Assembly: GCA_009746045.1 (NCBI GenBank)
Contig: RPFO01000175.1
Coordinates: forward strand, 2,381,787-2,445,786
Direction: 5' to 3'
Source: Mesostigma viride
Taxonomy: Eukaryota; Streptophyta; Mesostigmatophyceae; Mesostigmatales; Mesostigmataceae
DNA length: 64,000 nt
Each line of letters begins with the position of its first letter. Positions within the stretch are counted from its first letter, which is position 1. Below, piece after piece: positions 27,843-36,672 of this stretch. The position numbers and the translations under genes are program-made. The notes under the pieces are model-generated. The model did no database searches, was not told where the DNA came from, and worked only from the letters and a program-made list of their open reading frames with translations.

Positions 27843-28727
27843 ATGACGGTCATTGAAAGCGTTCATATCGAGACCCCACTTTCGAATAAGGACCTAAAAA
27901 TAAAGTACGCAAAAGCTCGCCAGGTTCCAGCCAACGCGCCACGGCTTCATTTTATCGCCTCGTTCGTGGGTATGCGCGGGACTGGGAAGACCACCTCAGC
28001 TATTAACATGTTGAAGGCGTATTTTGATGCCCACAGCTTTGATAAACTATACCTCATCTCGGGATCCGCGACAACAGAGCCGAAGTATAAGCTCCTGCCG
28101 ACACCCGTAATGTCCATGGAAACGTACACAGACAACGACTTCAATATAATGGTGGCGGACATCAAGAAGGACCTGACAGGGTACGAAGAGTACCAACGCG
28201 ACATGGCTGTATGGGAGAAATTCAAGAAGGACTTCTTGGATGGCGACAAAAGCGAGGACGACATGGACCTCAATATGTACCTGACCCTCGACAGACTCCA
28301 ATTCAAAGAACCCGAGACGCGATTCAGGTACGGTCCTCCCTCGTCCGTCATTTTGATAGATGACATGGCTGGGTCAAAACTATACCGCCAGGATTCGAAA
28401 GGGCCTGTCGCGAGTTTCGCGTTCAAACATCGCCATCTGCTGACATCGATGGTCTATTTGAACCAATCGTTTACATCGGCCGGGGTGCCCCGGTCAGTGC
28501 GCGCGAACGTTTCTTTTCTAGTCCTGTTTCGTACGAAGGATCGGCGAGCTTCGCGGCAGATTGCTGAGGAAAGCGCGGGCCATACGAGCCCCGAGGACTT
28601 TCTCGAGCTGTGGGAATTCGCGACGAAAGACTCGCCCCACGATTTCCTCGCTGTTGATAACGACGAACCCGACGACGCTAAACGGTACAGGAAAAACTTC
28701 GACCACTTCCTTGTGATCAAAAAATAA
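27843..28727 (+). CDS. PLV genome-packaging ATPase, FtsK/HerA (A32-like) family (294 aa)
   Basis: Motor ATPase that pumps DNA into preformed capsids, one of the core genes of PLVs, virophages and polintons. Walker A is GMRGTGKTT at residues 43-51; Walker B is VILIDD at 169-174. The downstream segment HRHLLTSMVYLNQSFTSAGVP carries the conserved polar residue position after strand 4, and VLFRTKDRRASRQIAEE continues the fold. The length of 294 aa is normal. Two TCTA motifs lie at 27826-27838 in an AT-rich 20-bp gap. The identification is strong and anchors the viral nature of the element. Confidence 0.88.
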   Translation: MTVIESVHIETPLSNKDLKIKYAKARQVPANAPRLHFIASFVGMRGTGKTTSAINMLKAYFDAHSFDKLYLISGSATTEPKYKLLPTPVMSMETYTDNDFNIMVADIKKDLTGYEEYQRDMAVWEKFKKDFLDGDKSEDDMDLNMYLTLDRLQFKEPETRFRYGPPSSVILIDDMAGSKLYRQDSKGPVASFAFKHRHLLTSMVYLNQSFTSAGVPRSVRANVSFLVLFRTKDRRASRQIAEESAGHTSPEDFLELWEFATKDSPHDFLAVDNDEPDDAKRYRKNFDHFLVIKK

Positions 28728-28751
28728 TCTATGTCTATCATATACACGCGA

Positions 28752-29249
28752 ATGGATCTGAAGCAGGCTTACCCAAACGCTTTCCACGAGTCTTCGCCAG
28801 CTCTCCCACCCATCCGGATCGAGGAGAAAGCGCCCTCGAAGAGTTCGTACCAGCGCAGGCTTGATAGGCGAGAGCTCATCCTTAACGTGTCGACGCTCGT
28901 TCGTTACTTGACCGGGGCCAGGGTCTCCTCGAAGACTCACGAGAGGTTGGCGGCGTTCGTGCGAGAGTGTGGGTATGACGGCGAGCTCCCGTCGACACAC
29001 ACCGGAATCGGGCACGAATGTCGACAGAAATTGATGTCCATCATCGCGTCCAAACGAAAGCCGAGAAATCCTCCTCCTCCGCCAAAATCTCCCCGGGCAC
29101 CGAAAATTAAAAGGGAAAAAGTTCCTCGTACCCCTAAGAAACGCGGGAGACCGGCTGGGTCGAAAGACACGAAGCCGCGGACTCATAACATCGACCCCGC
29201 GACAGGACGACCACGACCATGGGGCAGGCCGAAGAAATCGAAGCTGTAA
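28752..29249 (+). CDS. PLV basic DNA-binding-like protein (about 165 aa)
   Basis: The frame is open from an ATG at 28731, but that ATG overlaps a TCTA promoter-like motif, so I favour the ATG at 28752 (MDLKQAYPNAFHESSP). The N-terminal half has charged helices (YQRRLDRRELILNVSTLVR). The C-terminal 60 residues are Lys/Arg/Pro-rich with two AT-hook-like cores, KKRGRPAG and RPRPWGRPKK. This suggests minor-groove DNA binding, such as genome condensation or nuclear targeting. It lies between the packaging ATPase and the recombinase. Family unknown. Confidence 0.55.
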   Translation: MDLKQAYPNAFHESSPALPPIRIEEKAPSKSSYQRRLDRRELILNVSTLVRYLTGARVSSKTHERLAAFVRECGYDGELPSTHTGIGHECRQKLMSIIASKRKPRNPPPPPKSPRAPKIKREKVPRTPKKRGRPAGSKDTKPRTHNIDPATGRPRPWGRPKKSKL

Positions 29250-29302
29250 TAATCGTTTATATGTGGAAATTTCCGTGGAATTCCGCTCTAGCGGCCGCGG
29301 AA

Positions 29303-29395
29303 GCTATCGAAGTTAACTTAACCAGGGTCGTGTCCCACCGACCGAAGGTCGGTTCCTCCGAAGCGAAGACGCGGGTTCGAATCCCGGTGGAAGCA
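29303..29395 (+). other. tRNA-like segment upstream of the recombinase gene
   Basis: Contains a canonical T-arm (GCGGGTTCGAATCCCGG, 29371-29387) followed by TGGAAGC and A, as at a tRNA 3' end. Upstream GCTATCG (29303-29309) could pair with TGGAAGC with one mismatch. I could not build normal D and anticodon arms; instead there is a 7-bp hairpin ACCGACC/GGTCGGT (29338-29354). It may be a degenerate or intron-bearing tRNA gene, or a copy of a tRNA 3' end used as an attachment site. Confidence 0.4.
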
Positions 29396-29499
29396 ACTAA
29401 ATCGTACTTTTTGCAATAAAACGACGTATTTAACATTTTTTGCAATACACGCTCGTTCACATCCAAATTAATTTCTTTGCATAGGATATACTGAGTCTC

Positions 29500-30765
29500 A
29501 TGGTTTCAAGGACAGCGGACGAACTCCGAATGCGGCGAGAAGCGCAGGCTAGATACCGAAAGAAACACCCTGACCGAGCAGCTCTCCAGGTCATGCGCGC
29601 GATGGCCAAGAAAGACGCTTGGATGCCTACCGAGAAATGGCTCCAGAAGCACGGGACAGACTGCGACGAGGTAAAGCTGATCCGGCAGAACGCGGACCTG
29701 CCCGAGCGGGATTGTAAGTCTGCGGACACTCGCCCGGTCTCGCGAGAACCCACGAGCAAGCTGTGGACACTCGCCGAGGTCATGGAGACCGCCCAGCAAG
29801 TCAGGCCGGAGAACCAGCCCGTGGCTACCGTGCAAGGAGACAGGGTCATTAAGACGGCTAAGGGCGCGACAGTGGCTACTGTTAAGCAGTACGTCGGACG
29901 CGTTGGCCAGATCCTTGACGCTCTTGGATGCAGCCGGACAGAGCCCGTCACTTGTCTCCTGGACGTCGATAAAGTCATCGCGACCATTCATAACATGAAA
30001 AAAGGAGACGCGACAGGAGCGAGAACGGCCCGCGCGAATCTCTCGTCGGCCATCAACGGAATCAACAAAATCTTTCCGTCGTCTCGCCAGCTCCCGGCAA
30101 CTGTCGTCGAGGCCTACAAGAACCAGCAGGCCGTCGAGCAGGAAGGGCGACTAACCATCGACGCGTATGTCAGCGAGCACGTGCCGCCAGCCCATGATTT
30201 CAAGACGCTCCAATCGATCCACAGGTCCATCGCAGACCCAAACAGCGATGAAAAACTGATGGGATACCTCTACCTCAGCGGGAAGAATCTTCCACCCACT
30301 CGGTACAACTACCTCGACGTCAAATTCGTAAACGGCGAGAGCGAGATAGGGCCACACGAGAACGCGTTCATTGTCCCCGAGAACCGGTTCGTAATTCGAC
30401 ACCACAAGACGGCGAAAGACCTCGGACCGATCGATTTCGTCGTCCCGCCGTCGATGAAAGCGTTCCGGGAAATCCTCAAAGCCCGCTCGACGAACGGGAA
30501 ATGGTTATTCCCGGCCGGCAGAGGAAGGGGACATATCAGCAAATCCGCGTTTGGCGAGCGATACCGCGCGACGTATCACGGGATCCTTAACACTCGGCGG
30601 GCATTCGTAACGGCGTTTGTTAAGCGAGCGACGTCCGCGGAACGGATCAAACTCGCAAAAGGAATGGCACACTCCCCGGCGATGGCGATCCGGTACGAGC
30701 GGAACGATCAATTGGATCCCGCGATGTTGGAGAAAGCAAGAAAGATGGACGATGAAGACGTTTGA
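29500..30765 (+). CDS. PLV tyrosine recombinase / integrase (421 aa)
   Basis: Site-specific recombinase of the tyrosine family, the usual integrase of many PLVs. Visible catalytic set: Arg268 in PPTRYNYLD, Lys303 in RHHKTAKDLG, Arg366/367 in GILNTRRAFVT (the HxxR position), His391 in GMAHSPAMAIRY and the nucleophile Tyr399 in the same block. The first 200 residues form a SAM-like core-binding domain preceded by a basic, charged N-terminus. It should catalyse integration by strand exchange with a 3'-phosphotyrosine intermediate. The tRNA-like segment and TIR palindromes are candidate targets. The frame is intact. No TCTA motif is seen before the ATG. Confidence 0.85.
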   Translation: MVSRTADELRMRREAQARYRKKHPDRAALQVMRAMAKKDAWMPTEKWLQKHGTDCDEVKLIRQNADLPERDCKSADTRPVSREPTSKLWTLAEVMETAQQVRPENQPVATVQGDRVIKTAKGATVATVKQYVGRVGQILDALGCSRTEPVTCLLDVDKVIATIHNMKKGDATGARTARANLSSAINGINKIFPSSRQLPATVVEAYKNQQAVEQEGRLTIDAYVSEHVPPAHDFKTLQSIHRSIADPNSDEKLMGYLYLSGKNLPPTRYNYLDVKFVNGESEIGPHENAFIVPENRFVIRHHKTAKDLGPIDFVVPPSMKAFREILKARSTNGKWLFPAGRGRGHISKSAFGERYRATYHGILNTRRAFVTAFVKRATSAERIKLAKGMAHSPAMAIRYERNDQLDPAMLEKARKMDDEDV

Positions 30766-30955
30766 CCAATCTGTCGCTATCTGAAAATTGTTTGTCGCCC
30801 TTTTATACTACATATAAAAGTCCCGGGTTTTTTGGCTATTGAGAAAGTCGAATTGTATATTGATTAATAAAATCCATTCCTTTCCATCAAGAAAATCCAA
30901 TCTTGTTTCGGCTAGAAAATAAAATCTAACACTACAGGTATATACAACTTTCATC

Positions 30956-32291
30956 ATGACCGCGTCCGTCTACACTGGAGCGAGACTGACCAGAACCGTC
31001 CACGGTCGAACGTGGTTTGGTGGGTCGAGGGTCGACGGCAAGGGGCCGAAGGACCGCTGCATCGAGGCCGCGAACGAGGCCGGGCATTCCTTAGTACATC
31101 GCTGCCCGGGATATCGGGAGCGGGCCGAAAGAGTACACACACTACCGAGACGCTGAAGAATTCGCGGCGATTCGCGAGGAATGCATGCGGAATGTCCGGA
31201 CTCGGACACTGAACGAGATCATCCGCCCAGATCAGCCGTCGTGGGTATACGTCGATCTCGACGACCGCGTGGGAAAGGACTGCGAGCGTATCGACTACAT
31301 CCGCCACTTCAAGCGACTGCACGATGCGTTCGTATTTGATGTTCTAGGAATCGAGCCCGAACGGTTCCAATATAACGTCTCAACCGCGTCATGCGAGAAG
31401 GTCGACTTCCTCAAGATTTCGTATCATACAGTTGTCCGCGGGCTGGTGCTTGCTGACATTGACGCGAGACAGTATTGGTGCCAGACCTTCACTCGCTACA
31501 TCCGCGAGCATCTGCTGGACCCCGACTCGTCTCTCTACACTGACGCCAATATGCTCCTAAACACCGAGCACGCTTCGGCGTACATGGAGCAGAACATTGA
31601 AGATATGCTGGCTAACCCAGGCGATTATTATGACGACAAGGAGATCCAGTTAATGGTCGATGATCACATCTATGGCAAGGACTGGTGTTTCAGAGCCGTT
31701 GGCATGCACAAATACGGAAACCCAGACCCTCTCGCGAGTCTCAGGATATGCGAGGGGTCTGACGACGTTCGCGAACACTCGGTCATCGTCTATCCCACGG
31801 ACAATCTCGACGACGCCGTGATATTGAGAGCTCCGGCTTCGTGGTACGCCAAGAAAGGATCGGAGCGCAAAAAGGCGTCCCAGTACAGTCCTCGCGGGCA
31901 CGGGGCGGGCAGCGAGCAAATCGCGAGATCGATCGAGGCAATGGCGAAGGTTTCGCCTGGTAGTCGGATCATCAATGTCGAGGAGCACGCCGGGGAGGAC
32001 GGCCGGACATACTACATGTCCCGCTGGACCGTCGACCCGGTAGTGCCGTGTATCGTGTGCAAGAAAGATCGCCCCCATAAGAGCGCTGGTCACGGCCCGA
32101 GGGTGTGCGAGTACTCGGATGGAAGGGTCACCTACTCGTGTTGGAAGAAGGGCCCCAAGCACGCGGAGTGTATCATGGACAGGCGCGAGTTCGTCGCGGA
32201 GAGTGTCCCGTTTGGCGAGACGTACTGCACGGAGAAGATCAAGCCTTTCGACGTCGACGGTCTGGTCGAGGTTATCAGAGGCCGCGACAAG
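30956..32291 (+). pseudogene. PLV primase-helicase, 5' half (archaeo-eukaryotic primase domain), split by copia insertion
   Basis: N-terminal part of the replication protein. The long frame from about 31095 carries YVDLDD (aspartates at about 31254-31262, metal-binding) and KISYHTV (the SxH motif, about 31419-31427), both hallmarks of archaeo-eukaryotic primases. A C-terminal zinc cluster follows, CIVCKKDRPHKSAGHG then YSCWKKGPKHAEC. The first 45 codons (ATG 30956, TCTA at 30925-30928) lie in other frames, so at least one indel separates them from the domain. At 32287-32291 the copia target duplication ACAAG begins; the element adds a serine codon and TAA. The continuation is at 40123 in the same phase. 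Confidence 0.75.
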
Positions 32292-32908
32292 AGTTAACGT
32301 AAAGGATTTACGTTAGATGGATAGAGATTGTTACGCTCTTTCCAACGGCACCTTGAACGCCTCATTTGGTTAAGGAACGTAAAAGTTATGACGTTTCCTA
32401 GGCTGTGCCGACAGTACCCGGCGCGCCACTGTGGGCGCGTACGGACACAGGATGTACAAGTGTCACTTTGATAGTCCGCAGGACGTTGACAGGACTTGTA
32501 CAGGACTTGATGGTCAATTGATAGGTAGGCGCACTGTAGCGCGCCAGGACCTATGAGACAATTGATGCTGACTAGTGTACGGATAGGTCCACAGGACTAG
32601 CCGTATGGACAATTGATAGATCTGCGCGCCAAAGGCGTGCCAGAGTCTGTGTAATCAATTGATTGACAGTTCAGCTGTGACAGTGCAGCTGAATACTTGG
32701 ACGCGTCCCTAGTAAGCTATATGAGTGACTTGGTCACACCGGGACGCTAGTTCTTGCGTGCACGTTCTCTTGGCACTGCGACCCTGTCGTCTGTGCTGCG
32801 TGCAGTCTTGGAAGTGACGTGACTTACGTCTGTGTTTCCTGATTGTTAATAAAGGCAACTTCCTGCAAGAACCATGGCGGAATTCGTGGCATTCTTACCC
32901 TCACAACT
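32292..32908 (+). repeat. Copia copy 1, 5' LTR
   Basis: 617 bp. Contains four CAATTGAT-type motifs in its first 370 bp (possible U3 regulatory sites) and AATAAAGG near 32851, a possible polyadenylation signal. It ends CACAACT. I could not match the following bases (CGTATTACACG) to the usual initiator-tRNA primer site. Confidence 0.93.
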
Positions 32909-32932
32909 CGTATTACACGCTCTGTCAAAAAG

Positions 32933-33640
32933 ATGCCAAATTCGGAAGAATTTCGGATTCCGGACGATGAGGAAATAGCCGCTCCGCCGGCTGGTTCTTC
33001 GTCAAGACCGACGGTGCCGTCGTGGCAGCAATTGCTCGACGAAGTAACGTCTCGCTCGACGAGCTTCATCGTCAGCAGCGTGCAGCTCACGCATTGCTCG
33101 GGGATAACCCCGAGGACCCCGATTTGCCAGCACTGGTGCCGGCAATCCGCAACCTGTTGGACCAGATTCGAAATTTTATCGACATTTACGGTCCAGGTGC
33201 GGGGAGGTTTGCGGTCGGTGACCGAAGTCACGACTGCCATTGAGGAGTTGGACAACGTCCTCTCTTCACTCACCGGTTACCAGAGAAACCTGCAAAACTG
33301 GGCATCGCTACGCACGGGGGGCGCGCCGGCGGTGTCGACAAATTTGTTTCAGGATCTCGCGCTGTTATCGCTGCTCACTCGCGGCGTACGCAGTCGCGAG
33401 CGCCAGGTTTTAATTAACCTGGTGGCATTTCTCGCCTCTGTGCGAGAGTGGATTCCCGCGGGGTGGGAATTATTGACGATCTTTACACATCCTCTGCGCC
33501 TCGTCGCGCGTCGGCGCGTCGCAACTTACGCGGCGGGGAGCACGCCGGTTTTAATTCATACCGGTGCAGGTCCGGAGCTGGATATGGAGGATCGTGAGTT
33601 CGTATACACGTACTGCGACTTCAGGGGCCTTGACTACTAG
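32933..33640 (+). CDS. Copia family ORF0, unknown protein (copy 1)
   Basis: An extra ORF between the LTR and gag. I chose the ATG at 32933 (MPNSEEFRIPDDEEI), just after the LTR. Between about 33020 and 33200 similarity to a sensible protein moves to another frame (LDELHRQQRAAHALLGDNPE, LVPAIRNLLDQIRNF) and then returns, so two compensating indels are likely. The later part is helical: TTAIEELDNVLSSLTGYQRN, FQDLALLSLLTRGVRSRERQ and EWIPAGWELLTIFTHPLR. Copy 2 has the same ORF at 51370-52038, so it belongs to the family. No known domain; a capsid-like or accessory role is possible. Confidence 0.6.
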   Translation: MPNSEEFRIPDDEEIAAPPAGSSSRPTVPSWQQLLDEVTSRSTSFIVSSVQLTHCSGITPRTPICQHWCRQSATCWTRFEILSTFTVQVRGGLRSVTEVTTAIEELDNVLSSLTGYQRNLQNWASLRTGGAPAVSTNLFQDLALLSLLTRGVRSRERQVLINLVAFLASVREWIPAGWELLTIFTHPLRLVARRRVATYAAGSTPVLIHTGAGPELDMEDREFVYTYCDFRGLDY

Positions 33641-33810
33641 TCGGCCTAATTTTCTTCTGCAGTACTCGTCGACATTTTTTTTGTCGAATTTTCAGCGGCA
33701 ATTCGCGGGGCGGCAGCGACACCGGCGCAGGCGGCAGTGGCGACACAAAAATTTTGTACATATTTTCTGCTGCTTTGTTAAGGTGTTCTTTGAATAGCTG
33801 GTAGTGCAGG

Positions 33811-34926
33811 ATGGCTGAGGGACGCCGTAGCAAGGGTCCAGCCAGTGGGAATAATAATGGGGGTGCTGGTAGTGGAACCGCTCACGTAGATGACGTGGGG
33901 CTTACCGGAGAGATTACCAACCTTCCTCACAATAATAATAATGCACAAGCTATTCATGGCTTTGATCTTACCACACAGGGTCTTTTAATTGTCAATCAGT
34001 TGCAGCCTGTAACCTCAGACTCCAAGCCTAAGCAGGCTGAAGAGTTTGTGGAGGGATTGGAAGGGTTCCCTAGCTTGTACGGTGGTACAAATTACTATCA
34101 AATCTGGATAGGCAGTAGCACTTTTGGCAAGTGTACTGACCAGATTAAGGACCTAACCAGGGAGTGCAAAAAGGCCAATAAGGCCTGGGCACTGTACGTG
34201 GCTGAGCTGAAGGAGCTGCTGGAGGACCAACGAAAGAAGGTCGGCATCCATTGGCAGGACAAGTACCAAGGGTGGGAGGTCAAGGGGGACCTGATCCAGA
34301 ACTTTCTCAACTATTGTAAGATGGTTGAGGAGGGCAGGGCTCACGGCTTTAATGTCGCTGATAACATAGCCCTAACCAACTGGCTCAAGGTTTCTGGGCT
34401 GGATAAGGCGACACGTGGCTCCTTAAAAGTCATGTGTGCCCCACACTCTACCCTGAAGGCCTACAAGGTCATCATTAAACAAGCTCTCGAGGCAGAGGAG
34501 CTGTTTGAGGGTGGAGTGCCAGCAGTGAAGGCTACCCAGGCAGGCGGGCGTACCCAGGGTGGCTCCAAGACGTCTGAGGCTGACCGAAGCCAAGGAGGGC
34601 GTAGGGGCAACCATCACAAGCGCAAGGGAGATCATTCACCTGATTCTGACAGGAGGTCACACTCCAAGTCGGTGTTCAGGCGGGTGGGTGGTCAGCCCAA
34701 GCAGGGCAACGCGTCTGACAATGGGGGCAGTGGCCAGGGCAAGTCCAAGATACAATGCTACCTGTGCAAGGGGTGGGGGCACATCAAGAAGGAGTGTCCC
34801 AGCTTCAAGAAGTCCCAGGGCCAGGGCAGCAACAAGAATAACAACAACAACAAGAAGAACAACAACAAGTCCCAGGCAGGCCAGCCTTCAAAGGGCAGTC
34901 AGCAAGAAGACAACAAGGAGCAGTGA
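33811..34926 (+). CDS. gag: Copia gag (copy 1)
   Basis: 371-residue nucleocapsid/capsid protein that packages element RNA. The N-terminus is Gly/Asn-rich, a helical capsid-like middle follows (KCTDQIKDLTRECKKANKAW, NYCKMVEEGRAHGFNVADNI), and a basic linker precedes a CCHC zinc knuckle, CYLCKGWGHIKKEC (C-X2-C-X4-H-X4-C). The C-terminus is a Lys/Asn/Gln low-complexity tail. The stop TGA comes 141 bp before the next long frame, so pol needs another start or frameshifting. Copy 2's gag is broken. Confidence 0.88.
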   Translation: MAEGRRSKGPASGNNNGGAGSGTAHVDDVGLTGEITNLPHNNNNAQAIHGFDLTTQGLLIVNQLQPVTSDSKPKQAEEFVEGLEGFPSLYGGTNYYQIWIGSSTFGKCTDQIKDLTRECKKANKAWALYVAELKELLEDQRKKVGIHWQDKYQGWEVKGDLIQNFLNYCKMVEEGRAHGFNVADNIALTNWLKVSGLDKATRGSLKVMCAPHSTLKAYKVIIKQALEAEELFEGGVPAVKATQAGGRTQGGSKTSEADRSQGGRRGNHHKRKGDHSPDSDRRSHSKSVFRRVGGQPKQGNASDNGGSGQGKSKIQCYLCKGWGHIKKECPSFKKSQGQGSNKNNNNNKKNNNKSQAGQPSKGSQQEDNKEQ

Positions 34927-35067
34927 CTGTCTGAGGCAACCCCTACACACCTTAATTCACCCAAGGGGGAGGCCAGGTGCTCCAATGCAGATTTTATATC
35001 TGGGCAACAAGAGGGTGATCTCCAGGTTCAGTGTGGCCCCAGGTCACCTGGAGAGGTACAGGTTCCT

Positions 35068-36672
35068 ATGAAGACGTCCTTGACAGCTGATGCAGCTGTA
35101 AGTATGTCTGACCCTATGCATCCTCGTGCTGGGCACGAGGGTGGACCTCTCATTTTGAGAGAAACCAATGTACAACCACAGAGGGGTGTGAAGGCCTCTG
35201 GTGGTATGCATGTGGTCCCTGCTGGCGGTCCAGGTGTTGGGCATGAGCAGGGTGACTCAGGCTCTGAGTCAGAACAGGATGGAAGTCAGCATGGTGATGC
35301 TGGACAACCTGACAGCACAGTCCTGACTGTGCCAGGGACTGCTTCCTCTGTGTACCAGGAGTTGGGTGCCCGAATCCACAACATGTTTGGGCATGCCACT
35401 TCTCTGTCAAACAACTTTGCCTTCCGTATGGGCAGGGCACCCCTTCTTAAGGCGTGTCAGCAAGCTGCCTCACGGTGTAAGTGCCAGTTGTCCTCCAACA
35501 AGCCCAGGAAATCACATGCCAAAGCTCTACCTCAGAGCATTGGTGATCTGCAGTGTGATATCCAACACATCAGGGGCATGCAACTGTTGGTGTGCGTGGA
35601 CAGGTACACGAAATACAAGGTGCTGGAGCATTTACCTTCTATGAAGAACAGGTACTTGCTGGCTGCCCTGCAGAATGTAAGAGCCAAGTTTCCTACCACA
35701 AGGATCCAGGTGGACATGCAGTTTCAGCATCTCAAGGGTGATCCTACCCTTCCTGAGTTGCTGGTTACACCTAGGGAGGCTCATGGGCAGCAGGGTGCTA
35801 TCGAGAGGGCAATCCAGGAGGTCAAGAAATTGATCATCTCTGAAGACTGGGTACCCTTGTCTGCACCTGCACTTGTCAGGAGTGCATGGCTGAGGAACGT
35901 GGAGCAGCAGCTGAACAGCAGGGTTAACTTCTACTATGATGGAGTTGCTGTCAGCCCAATGGGTCTATATCATGGCCTGTGCCCACCACATGTGCTGGAG
36001 GGCTGGAAACATGCTGCACATGTCACCTTTGCCAAGCTGAGGGAGAAGGACCGGGGTTGGAAGATGCTGGAGCCACAAGTGGGTCAGAAGGTCCTAGCTT
36101 GGAAGGAACCTAGCCTTTATGGCAAACGTGGTAGCTGGAGTCCTGGGGTGGTTACCCAGGTTGATGAAGCTAGCCACGCATGCTTGGTCAGCATGGAGGA
36201 CGAACCAAAGCATGTACACCGGCTGAGTTGGTCATATGTCAAGCCTAACCTGATGAATGAGGGCAGTCAGGCACAAGGCTCACAGGATCTGCAGGATTTT
36301 CAGGTCCCAGGTGACATCACTGACGCAACGACCACATCTGTTGCAGGGGAATCTGTCAGCCCTGGCCAGGTTGCAGAGGTACTTGTTGAACAGGCTGCAA
36401 GGTCAACAGCTGGGGAGTCAACTGTCAAGCCCAAGGCACTAACCAAGCCCAGGGGGACAAGTTTGGCTGGATTGATTGGGGCTCTACAAAGGGCCAAGAA
36501 GCAGCCCAAGGTAGCCAAGCTCAGGTGGCATGGCAATCTGGGGCTGGACACTGCCTTAGAGGTAGACACTAATTCTCAGGTTCCATTATTGGGACCAGGG
36601 CTGCAGCAGGGTACAGCATGTCTGAACCCAGCTATCAGTTTGTGTCTGACTTCAGTGGCGGGGTACACGTGA
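35068..36672 (+). CDS. pol: Copia pol part 1: integrase and start of protease-like region (copy 1)
   Basis: Integrase with an N-terminal zinc-type segment, HNMFGH ... CQQAASRCKC, and a D,D,E core: CDIQHIRGMQLLVCVDRYTKY (first Asp), RIQVDMQFQH (second Asp) and GAIERAIQEVKK (Glu). A C-terminal SH3-like segment follows (VGQKVLAWKEPSLYGKRGSW). After a Ser/Thr-rich linker the frame enters ALEVDTNSQV, a possible aspartic-protease active site with DTN instead of DT/SG. A missing T (copy 2 has GGTTTCC where copy 1 has GGTTCC, about 36588) shifts this copy out of frame there. Copy 2 reads on into the protease-like segment. Confidence 0.8.
   Translation: MKTSLTADAAVSMSDPMHPRAGHEGGPLILRETNVQPQRGVKASGGMHVVPAGGPGVGHEQGDSGSESEQDGSQHGDAGQPDSTVLTVPGTASSVYQELGARIHNMFGHATSLSNNFAFRMGRAPLLKACQQAASRCKCQLSSNKPRKSHAKALPQSIGDLQCDIQHIRGMQLLVCVDRYTKYKVLEHLPSMKNRYLLAALQNVRAKFPTTRIQVDMQFQHLKGDPTLPELLVTPREAHGQQGAIERAIQEVKKLIISEDWVPLSAPALVRSAWLRNVEQQLNSRVNFYYDGVAVSPMGLYHGLCPPHVLEGWKHAAHVTFAKLREKDRGWKMLEPQVGQKVLAWKEPSLYGKRGSWSPGVVTQVDEASHACLVSMEDEPKHVHRLSWSYVKPNLMNEGSQAQGSQDLQDFQVPGDITDATTTSVAGESVSPGQVAEVLVEQAARSTAGESTVKPKALTKPRGTSLAGLIGALQRAKKQPKVAKLRWHGNLGLDTALEVDTNSQVPLLGPGLQQGTACLNPAISLCLTSVAGYT

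Noticed and set aside
29303-29395. Confident functional tRNA gene
   Set aside because: The T-arm is good, but D and anticodon arms of normal length could not be folded by hand and no anticodon can be named.
31650-32162. 170-aa minus-strand ORF opposite the primase
   Set aside because: Shadow; the plus frame has primase and zinc motifs.
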